A stretch of 18,918 bases of DNA, taken from the NCBI GenBank assembly GCA_004524425.1, contig SDNN01000036.1, positions 1 to 18,918 on the forward strand, in the 5' to 3' direction. Of the stretch, positions 13,125-18,918 are shown in pieces. How positions within the stretch are numbered: position 1 is the stretch's first letter; each line of letters starts with the position of its first letter. Under the pieces are notes generated by a model. That model saw only the letters and a program-made list of their open reading frames with translations, was not told the DNA's origin and searched no databases. A program made the position numbers and the translations under genes. This DNA comes from Promethearchaeota archaeon. Its GTDB lineage: Archaea; Asgardarchaeota; Lokiarchaeia; Sigynarchaeales; SOKP01.

Positions 13125-13912
13125 TGAATAGCCAAGTAAGCAAGAGTAATCGCAACTAATGATTGAATGTATATTTCAGGTACCTTAGAAGAGAATTTAG
13201 CTCCAATATAAGAACCTATTACGGCCCCAATACCTATTATTATTCCGATGGAATAATTGATTTCTCCTATAAAAATTTTAATTAACGTATTTACAATTGC
13301 AGTAAAGAAAGTCATGGCAATTGAAACCGCGGTGGCGCAATGAATAGGAAATCCCAAAAAGAAATGAAGTGTTGGGGTAAAAATAATACCACCTCCAATA
13401 CCGATTAAATTCGCAAGAAAACCAGCCAGAATAAAAAAGGGAATTCCATATCTTAAATTTTTTTTATAATCAAAATTAGTATAAAATGAATTGTGATCAT
13501 GGTTTTTGATATCAATCCTATTATTTCTGTCCTGTAATATTTTAAATACCATATTTGCGCTGGTAACAAATAAAACAATAACAAAAATAATTTTTAACAA
13601 GACATCTCCAATCTGGATAAAAAATAAGAGTAATGTACATAGAAGAGATCCCATTATAGAAAATAAAGAATAAATCAATGCTATTTTCAGGTTTACTCTT
13701 CCGTGATTAATAAAGGTAATGAGTGCCGCTCCGGATGAAATCAATATTATGAATGTGGAGGTATCAATTGCTTCAGTTATGGGCATGGAAAGAAATAATA
13801 TCAGAAAAGCGACATAGAATGGTCCGCCCCCGATTCCAGTGATACTACAAATAATCCCAAATAATAAACCAAAACCTAAAAGAATGAGAATTAATATCCA
13901 AGTAATCTCCAT
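13112..13912 (-). CDS. TauE/SafE (TSUP) family membrane permease
   Basis: The 266-residue, very hydrophobic protein has about eight membrane segments in two homologous halves. Each half opens with the family's glycine motif: 'SITGIGGGPF' (23-32) and 'IGIGGGIIFTP' (170-180). 'HCATAVSIAMT' (191-201) follows the second. A hydrophilic loop (about 126-152) separates the halves. The family exports or imports sulfite, sulfoacetate, taurine-derived or other organic anions; the substrate cannot be read from the sequence. ATG 13912 has no Shine-Dalgarno, so it may be leaderless or weakly translated. The upstream M28 gene on the same strand ends in a hairpin terminator, which suggests a separate promoter in the 101-nt gap. 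A coding-like remnant lies directly behind it. Confidence 0.9.
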   Translation of the reverse strand: MEITWILILILLGFGLLFGIICSITGIGGGPFYVAFLILFLSMPITEAIDTSTFIILISSGAALITFINHGRVNLKIALIYSLFSIMGSLLCTLLLFFIQIGDVLLKIIFVIVLFVTSANMVFKILQDRNNRIDIKNHDHNSFYTNFDYKKNLRYGIPFFILAGFLANLIGIGGGIIFTPTLHFFLGFPIHCATAVSIAMTFFTAIVNTLIKIFIGEINYSIGIIIGIGAVIGSYIGAKFSSKVPEIYIQSLVAITLAYLAIQMLL

Positions 13913-13988
13913 GTATTTGATAAATTATCAAGTTATTTGTATCTTACCTTTATAGAAAATGTGGAATAAAAAATCTCGTGTATTCGAA

Positions 13989-14013
13989 TTTTATACTCTG
14001 AGTATAAAAAAAA
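13989..14013 (-). terminator. Hairpin and T8 directly after the M28 peptidase gene
   Basis: On the minus strand the stop codon is followed at once by eight T and then by a perfect 9-bp stem (arms 14001-14009 and 13989-13997) with a 3-nt loop. The T-run precedes the stem, the reverse of bacterial intrinsic terminators. U-tract termination plus a 3' protective hairpin is a possible reading. Confidence 0.45.
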
Positions 14014-15159
14014 TCAATCATCGTGAGTTTTCATGCTATTTCTCTTTCGGTAAATGTATACTATAGCAATCGATGAGATTATAATTGTCATGGTGATAAT
14101 GATTAGGATGAGTTCGATATATGGTGAGCCTTCATCTTCATCCCATGGACTATTTCCTTGATAATCATGTTTATTCGGATCTAAATAATTATTATAAATA
14201 AATTGCTCTATTGTCTTGCCCGTTATTTCGAGGCTTTTTTTTGATATGTGGGAGAGATCATCCTTTTTAGTATGGTGATGAGGCCAATCTGGGTTATTCC
14301 AAAAATTTATGACTAAGTCTGCTGAAGGTATTCCTTCCTGTAGAAAGGGGAGATGATCATCTAAAACAGAATTAGACTCGGGAAACAAAGGAAATTCATT
14401 CAGATAACCCAATTGCCTGCCAATTTCGAATAATTCTTCTAATAATGGCGTTGTAGAATGTTCTTCCTTAATAAATCGTAAATTCTTCCCTCCTACCATG
14501 TCTAATAAAATCATGCATTCAAAATCTTCGCTATCAGAATCATGAAGATACTCGAGATTGTCAACGAATTCTTCTGATCCTTCAATCCAATCCCAATCTT
14601 TAATTCCATATCCACCCTCATCTTTTCCTTGATCTTCAGCATCAAAAAAAGCAAACCATATTTGGCAATCCAAATCATCCCTTTTATCATATAAGACATC
14701 AGCTAGTTCTAACAATACGGCACACCCACTTGCACCATCATTTGCTCCAGGAATTGGTCTATCTGAGCCTGCCTTAGTAGCTTTTGCTCTTGAATCATAA
14801 TGAGCTCCCAGAATTACTATGTTTTTCTCATCTTCATTTAGCTTAAATAAGACGTTCTGACAGTTAGTTGAATGTACTTCAAAATTTTGGATGATATACG
14901 TGAAATTTTCATTAATATGTTGGAATTTAGATATAAAATAATTAACACATTCTCTGCTTTCTGAAGTTCCGGGTATCCGATATCCTATATCCAACTGGTC
15001 TTCGATATATTCATGAGCATTATCTCTATTAAAGTTTAATTTAGCATCGATATTTTTTATATTTTTTGGAAACAGAATGACGATTGAGATAGAAATCAGG
15101 AATATGATGATTAAAAATGCTGAAATTATAATTTTATGATATTGCTTGATAGATAGCAC
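14014..15159 (-). CDS. M28 / glutaminyl-cyclase-like zinc peptidase with two membrane anchors
   Basis: The 381-residue protein has a membrane segment near each end (about 10-30 and 348-370). The catalytic domain between them should therefore face outside. Motifs fit the M28 family, most like glutaminyl-peptide cyclotransferases: 'GAHYDSR' (118-124), 'GANDGASGCAVLLELA' (138-153, D141), 'FFDAEDQG' (171-178, E175), 'LLDMVG' (218-223), 'DDHLPFL' (267-273) and 'WPHHHTKKDD' (292-301). This gives Asp/Glu/His zinc ligands. It could be an aminopeptidase or form N-terminal pyroglutamate on exported proteins. The start is GTG 15159, the first usable codon after an in-frame stop. There is no Shine-Dalgarno, but ATATAAAC is centred about 25 nt upstream, so it is probably leaderless. 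It is divergent from the MaoC-like gene. Confidence 0.87.
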   Translation of the reverse strand: MLSIKQYHKIIISAFLIIIFLISISIVILFPKNIKNIDAKLNFNRDNAHEYIEDQLDIGYRIPGTSESRECVNYFISKFQHINENFTYIIQNFEVHSTNCQNVLFKLNEDEKNIVILGAHYDSRAKATKAGSDRPIPGANDGASGCAVLLELADVLYDKRDDLDCQIWFAFFDAEDQGKDEGGYGIKDWDWIEGSEEFVDNLEYLHDSDSEDFECMILLDMVGGKNLRFIKEEHSTTPLLEELFEIGRQLGYLNEFPLFPESNSVLDDHLPFLQEGIPSADLVINFWNNPDWPHHHTKKDDLSHISKKSLEITGKTIEQFIYNNYLDPNKHDYQGNSPWDEDEGSPYIELILIIITMTIIISSIAIVYIYRKRNSMKTHDD

Positions 15160-15347
15160 CCATATTTGAGTTTAAATGTTTATATTCATCTGTTAACCTT
15201 GAAATCTTAAAAATTAGATGTCTTAAATAGTTTTTTTCATGAAATAATAAGTTAATCAAAAAAAAAACTGAAAGGCTATTCCTCATCTTAGGTGTTAAGC
15301 GTTAAATTTACTCAAGATTTTTATCTATAAAATCATTAATTTAAAAT

Positions 15348-15785
15348 ATGTCAAATCTAGAACCTGTTAAATGGGATGACTATAAAGTAGGAGATTCTGC
15401 GAAATTCACCAAAACCATTACAGAGGAGGATGTGATGAAATTTGCTGAAGTTTCGGGTGATTATAATCCCATACACGTTGATCCCGAATTTGCTAAAACT
15501 GCTATTTTTGGAAAACAAGTGGCACATGGGGTAATTAGCGTGGGATTGATTTCAGCTTCCATGGGGGTAAAATTATTCGGACCCGGAATACTTTATGGGG
15601 AACAAAACGTGAGATTTATCAAACCCGTATATTTTGGAGACACTCTGACAGCGGTAGCCACCGTTAAAGAAAAATTTACCAAAAAAGAAGGAAAGCTAAA
15701 ATTCATAAGATGTACAACTCAAGTTTTTAACCAAGACGATGAATTAGTTACTGATGGCGAAGGAGTTGTCTTGGTATTAAATTAA
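15348..15785 (+). CDS. MaoC-like (R)-specific enoyl-CoA hydratase (PhaJ-like)
   Basis: The 145-residue single hot-dog domain has the R-hydratase signature 'SGDYNPIHVDPEFAKTAIFG' (36-55), with the catalytic pair D38 and H43, then 'QVAHGVISVGL' (57-67). The length is typical for PhaJ. The reaction is reversible hydration of a trans-2-enoyl-CoA to (R)-3-hydroxyacyl-CoA, in the cytoplasm as a dimer. ATG 15348 has no Shine-Dalgarno; a T-rich TATA-like stretch ends about 15-30 nt upstream. The gene is divergent from the M28 peptidase and convergent with an acyl-CoA synthetase. It fits a short-chain acyl-CoA or archaeal fatty-acid pathway with the synthetase and the dehydrogenase at 8.1 kb, although they are not one operon. 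Confidence 0.9.
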   Translation: MSNLEPVKWDDYKVGDSAKFTKTITEEDVMKFAEVSGDYNPIHVDPEFAKTAIFGKQVAHGVISVGLISASMGVKLFGPGILYGEQNVRFIKPVYFGDTLTAVATVKEKFTKKEGKLKFIRCTTQVFNQDDELVTDGEGVVLVLN

Positions 15786-15790
15786 ATTTC

Positions 15791-15816
15791 ATTCTTTTTT
15801 CATTTATTTTATTTTT
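15791..15816 (+). terminator. T-rich terminator of the MaoC-like gene
   Basis: T-runs of 6, 4 and 5 begin just after the stop codon. They face the terminator of the convergent synthetase gene in the same 72-nt spacer. Confidence 0.5.
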
Positions 15817-15836
15817 GATTTGCAGCTTGGGCATAT

Positions 15837-15850
15837 AAAAAGAAAAAAAA
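15837..15850 (-). terminator. T-rich terminator of the acyl-CoA synthetase gene
   Basis: On the minus strand a nine-T and a five-T run, separated by one C, lie 8-21 nt after the stop codon. They form the other half of the bidirectional terminator. Confidence 0.5.
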
Positions 15851-15857
15851 AGAGAAA

Positions 15858-17762
15858 TTATTCATAGTCTTCAATAAGCTTTCTAATTGCCATTATTGTT
15901 GAGCGATCTTCAATCGTACTTAAATCACCAGGATCCTTTCCTTCTGCGATATTCTTAATGGCCCTTCTTATTACTTTTCCAGACCTTGTTTTTGGTAGTG
16001 CTTGCGCGAAATAAACTGCTTTAGGAGTGGCAACGGGCCCTATCTTTTCTCTTATGCTGGATTTTATTTCGTTTTCCAATTCTTTACTTCCTTGATACCC
16101 TTCCTTTAAGACAACCATGACAATGGGAACTTGTCCTTTTACTTCATCTTCCACACCGATACAACTCACTTCAGCAACTTTAGGATGAGCAGAAACGACT
16201 GCTTCCATCTCTCCCGTACCCAATCTATGTCCAGCGACTTTAATCACTTCATCTGCCCTGCCCAAAACGAAGAAATAGCCATCTTCATCTTCAATTCCAT
16301 AATCACCTGTCGTGAAATAAAAGTTGTCTGAGAACGCCTCATAGTACGATTTCTTATATCGCTCGTCGTTTTTATAGACTGTCAAAAGCACTCCAGGTGG
16401 CGTGGGAGGGATTGCAACCAAATATCCCTTATTTCCCTTTTCTTCTTCATCACCAAAATAATCCACGACTAATAAATTCCAGCCCCACATGGGTTTTGTC
16501 GGACTTCCAGGTTTTATTTTCAAGGGAGCAACCCCAAATGGATTCGCTAAAATGGGCCATCCAGTCTCTGTTTGCCAGTAATTATCAATAATGTTCACCC
16601 CTCCAAGCACGCTCGCCATCCACTCATAGGTTGGTTTATCCAATGGTTCTCCAGCCAAATAAATAGTGCGTAGAGAGCTTAAATCATTATCAGTAATGTA
16701 CTTTTCATCATATTTTCTCAAAATCCTAAAAGCAGTAGGTGCGGAAAATACTGTATTGACCTTATATTTCTCTATGATTTTAAACCACGCACTCGGATCG
16801 GGATAAACGGGCGTGCCTTCGTAAATGATAGAAGTACATCCCTTAAATAATGGTCCATATATAATATATGAATGCCCCACCACCCATCCAATATCACTCG
16901 TGGCAAAATAAACATCTTCCGTGTCCGTGTTGAATATTGATTTCATTGAATGATAAAGAGCAACCAGATGGCCTCCTGTATCTCTTAGTACTCCCTTGGG
17001 CATGCCTGTTGTTCCGCTTGTATATAGTATGTAAGAAGGTTCGGTACTCTCTAACCATTCAGGTTCTATAAAAGTATCATCATCCTTTTTTTTAATAAGT
17101 TCATTCCAGTATTTATCTCTACCATCAATCATTTCATGTTTTACTAAACCTCGATCTACGACTAATACGTGTGGCACTTTATATTTAGTAGTTTCTAAGG
17201 TGTCATCTACTATTTTTTTTAAATCAACGGACTTTCCACCGCGAACGCCTCCGTCAGCGCAAATGACCAGCTGAGGTTCAGAATCATCAACTCTAACTGC
17301 TAATGAGCGAACTGAAAAGCCAGCAAAGACCACTGAATGTATCGCACCAATCCTCACGCAAGCCAGCATGGCTATAGCAGCTTCTGGAATCATTGGCAAA
17401 TATATTACAATTCGATCCCCTTTCTTTACCCCTAGATCCTTTAAAACAGCCGCGCATTTATTTACTCGAGTCAAAAGGTCTTTATAGGAAATTATTTCTT
17501 CTTCATCAAGCTCAGAATACCAAATGTAGGCGGGCTTATCCGGAAATTTTTCAACCCATCGGTCTACTGCATTATAGCACGTATTTGTGATGCCTCCTAT
17601 AAACCATTTATAAAATGGTGCATCGCTATCATCCAACACTTTATCCCATTTTTTCTTCCAATAAATTCCTTTTTCAGCTATTTCACCCCAAAATTTAGCA
17701 GGGTCATTAAGGGATAACGCGTGCAATTCTTCATATTTTTTTAGATTTTCTTCATGACTCAT
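15858..17762 (-). CDS. AMP-forming acyl-CoA synthetase, propionyl/acetyl type
   Basis: The 634-residue full-length ACS-family ligase makes acyl-CoA and AMP+PPi from a short carboxylic acid, ATP and CoA. It opens with an ACAS-type N-terminal domain ('PAKFWGEIAEKGIYW', 21-35). The core motifs are the P-loop 'YTSGTTGMPKG' (247-257), 'SDIGWVVGHSYIIYGPL' (289-305), 'YEGTP' (314-318), 'YWQTETGWPI' (395-404), 'TTGDYG' (484-489) and 'GRADEVIKVAGHRLG' (501-515). 'PKTRSGKVIRR' (590-600) contains the catalytic, acetylatable K596. The 'QTETGWPI' reading and the wording around 'APTAFRILRK' are nearer to propionyl-CoA synthetase/ACSS3 than to Acs; W396 at the pocket is kept, so acetate is also possible. 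ATG 17762 has no Shine-Dalgarno. It stands alone and converges on the MaoC-like gene. Confidence 0.92.
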   Translation of the reverse strand: MSHEENLKKYEELHALSLNDPAKFWGEIAEKGIYWKKKWDKVLDDSDAPFYKWFIGGITNTCYNAVDRWVEKFPDKPAYIWYSELDEEEIISYKDLLTRVNKCAAVLKDLGVKKGDRIVIYLPMIPEAAIAMLACVRIGAIHSVVFAGFSVRSLAVRVDDSEPQLVICADGGVRGGKSVDLKKIVDDTLETTKYKVPHVLVVDRGLVKHEMIDGRDKYWNELIKKKDDDTFIEPEWLESTEPSYILYTSGTTGMPKGVLRDTGGHLVALYHSMKSIFNTDTEDVYFATSDIGWVVGHSYIIYGPLFKGCTSIIYEGTPVYPDPSAWFKIIEKYKVNTVFSAPTAFRILRKYDEKYITDNDLSSLRTIYLAGEPLDKPTYEWMASVLGGVNIIDNYWQTETGWPILANPFGVAPLKIKPGSPTKPMWGWNLLVVDYFGDEEEKGNKGYLVAIPPTPPGVLLTVYKNDERYKKSYYEAFSDNFYFTTGDYGIEDEDGYFFVLGRADEVIKVAGHRLGTGEMEAVVSAHPKVAEVSCIGVEDEVKGQVPIVMVVLKEGYQGSKELENEIKSSIREKIGPVATPKAVYFAQALPKTRSGKVIRRAIKNIAEGKDPGDLSTIEDRSTIMAIRKLIEDYE

Positions 17763-17828
17763 TTTTATTCGTGTTTAAATATTATTAGCTATGTATTCAT
17801 AAACTTGAGTTAGAAAATTCTTGATAAA

Positions 17829-17841
17829 ATATAACTTATAT
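17829..17841. promoter_or_regulatory. 13-bp palindrome upstream of the synthetase gene
   Basis: ATATAACTTATAT (6-bp arms, 1-nt centre) lies 67-79 nt before the ATG, flanked by TGATA and TATCA. It is a possible operator, with a high chance background in AT-rich DNA. Confidence 0.2.
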
Positions 17842-17977
17842 CACGCTTAGATCTAAATAGAAAGAATGAGTATCTTATTCTCTATAAATAAACCTTGAAT
17901 AATTTTTATAACGCTGGAAGGGGATTGGTAATTTGGCGATAAATAAATAAGGAAAAAATTGAATAGCATAATCAAAA

Positions 17978-18918
17978 TTAGTCTAACACGAAAGCAGTTT
18001 TAATGGACTGATACTTTCCTTTATTTGAAGCAGTTTCTAATGCTTCCTTGTATTTATTTAATGGAAATTCATGGGTGACGAGTTTTGCGATGTTAAAATT
18101 ACTTGAAGCAATTAAATCAATAGCCATTTGGAAAGTCCGCTGTTTCTTTCCATTGAAATCTTCAAGGCTATATATATGAGAAGCAATTATTTTACCTTCC
18201 TTAAGAACTAGTGGAGTCCAATCTACCATTTCTTTAGCTGGTAAACCGATTAATATCATGGTTCCTTGTTCTTTTAATACTCTGAGACTATTCATGATTG
18301 ATGAGGAATTTCCAACAGAATCTATTACAATGTCAGCTCCTCCTCCTAAAGGATATGCATCATCCATGAGCGGAGAAAAGATCCTGCATCCTAGCTGTTT
18401 CCCAATTTTTTTTATGTGGCGATCTTTCTTAACAAGATAAACTTCATCTGCTCCAACTTCCCTTGCTACTTCTGATTGAAACGGATATTTAGCTGAAGCT
18501 ATTATTTTACAATCAGAATAAGACTTTAAAGCTAAAATACAAAGTAATCCAATAGTTCCTCCTCCTATAACTACACAGTTATCCTCGGATTTAGGCAATT
18601 TTTTAAAAATACAATGTATTGCACAAGCAAGTGGCTCGATCATCAGTGCTTCTTTAAATGACATAGAGTCAGGTATTTTAAAAATCCGGGATTTGTGTGC
18701 TAACACGTATTCACCCCATCCCCCTCCCGTGTCTTTACACCCTCCAATGAATTGCCCTGGAGAGAGAGCGCCTAGATCTTGTTTCGAACATAAATGATAA
18801 AAACCCTTTTCGCAAAAGGAACATTGCTCGAGTTCTCTTACTTCACACGGTAAGACGGGTTCAATAACCACGCGATCACCCATAGACACATTCTCTACGT
18901 TATTTCCAACGTCGACAA
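17978..18918 (-). CDS. Zinc-dependent medium-chain dehydrogenase, N-terminus cut off by window end
   Basis: The frame is open to the right edge ('VDVGNNVENVSMGDRVVIEP'), so the gene starts outside the window. It is a medium-chain (alcohol/polyol) dehydrogenase. A structural-zinc cysteine cluster in 'PCEVRELEQCSFCEKGFYHLC' style comes first, with spacing C-x7-C-x2-C-x7-C. Then come 'EPLACAIH' with the conserved Glu, and the NAD(P)-binding loop 'VIGGGTIGLL'. The substrate-binding C-terminal domain ends at 'SIKTAFVLD'. The N-terminal part with the first catalytic zinc ligand (Cys) is not visible, so activity cannot be judged. It resembles sorbitol/threonine dehydrogenase-like members that oxidise secondary alcohols with NAD. 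The preceding gene on the same strand is not visible; the synthetase gene lies 215 nt downstream. Confidence 0.88.
   Translation of the reverse strand, partial: VDVGNNVENVSMGDRVVIEPVLPCEVRELEQCSFCEKGFYHLCSKQDLGALSPGQFIGGCKDTGGGWGEYVLAHKSRIFKIPDSMSFKEALMIEPLACAIHCIFKKLPKSEDNCVVIGGGTIGLLCILALKSYSDCKIIASAKYPFQSEVAREVGADEVYLVKKDRHIKKIGKQLGCRIFSPLMDDAYPLGGGADIVIDSVGNSSSIMNSLRVLKEQGTMILIGLPAKEMVDWTPLVLKEGKIIASHIYSLEDFNGKKQRTFQMAIDLIASSNFNIAKLVTHEFPLNKYKEALETASNKGKYQSIKTAFVLD

Noticed and set aside
1..18918. tRNA genes, rRNA, CRISPR arrays, insertion sequences
   Set aside because: No cloverleaf with a GTTC-type T-loop, no repeat-spacer series, no transposase frame and no terminal inverted repeats were found by reading.

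Overview
The window is a stretch of AT-rich (about one third G+C by eye) archaeal chromosome. It encodes an Alba protein, a small histone-fold protein and a eukaryote/archaeal-type signal peptidase with a Ser/His/Asp active site. Genes are preceded either by Shine-Dalgarno sequences or by TATA-like boxes about 25-31 nt from a start codon (leaderless style), and many end in T-tracts. Low G+C together with short-chain acyl-CoA enzymes, an AidB-like acyl-CoA dehydrogenase and a bacterial-like histone fits Promethearchaeota (Asgard archaea, Lokiarchaeia-like). That placement is inference: no rRNA, ribosomal protein or eukaryotic signature protein is present to prove it. No tRNA, rRNA, CRISPR array, insertion sequence or prophage was found.

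Layout. 1-3.8 kb: a large DUF11-like beta-sandwich repeat protein without a signal peptide, divergent from a cysteine-rich YkgJ-like protein, followed by a small stand-alone Mrr-like PD-(D/E)xK nuclease. 3.9-6.8 kb: three minus-strand hydrolases, namely two tandem paralogous metallo-beta-lactamase-fold proteins and an amidohydrolase-2 family protein. 6.9-9.9 kb: on the plus strand, an HdrD/GlpC-like iron-sulfur protein and an AidB-like acyl-CoA dehydrogenase. 9.9-11.8 kb: minus-strand histone, Alba and signal peptidase I. 11.9-15.2 kb: minus-strand SDR oxidoreductase, TauE/SafE permease with a small coding-like remnant behind it, and a doubly membrane-anchored M28/glutaminyl-cyclase-like peptidase. 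15.3-18.9 kb: a MaoC/PhaJ-like hydratase convergent with a propionyl/acetyl-CoA synthetase, then a zinc-dependent medium-chain dehydrogenase cut by the window end.

How the genes may work together. Five products belong to CoA-ester and redox chemistry: acyl-CoA synthetase, (R)-enoyl-CoA hydratase, acyl-CoA dehydrogenase, Fe-S/CCG electron carrier and SDR. They are scattered over several transcription units rather than forming one operon, so a short-chain fatty-acid module is plausible but unproven. Histone and Alba sit as neighbours, forming a small chromatin-protein locus. The MBL pair and the amidohydrolase look like a three-hydrolase cluster of unknown substrate.

I see no clear-cut new defence or mobile system. 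The least explained items are the intracellular DUF11-like protein, the tandem MBL pair facing the Fe-S gene across a 14-bp palindrome, the truncated-helix histone beside an arginine-substituted Alba, and the coding-like orphan fragment behind the TauE gene.
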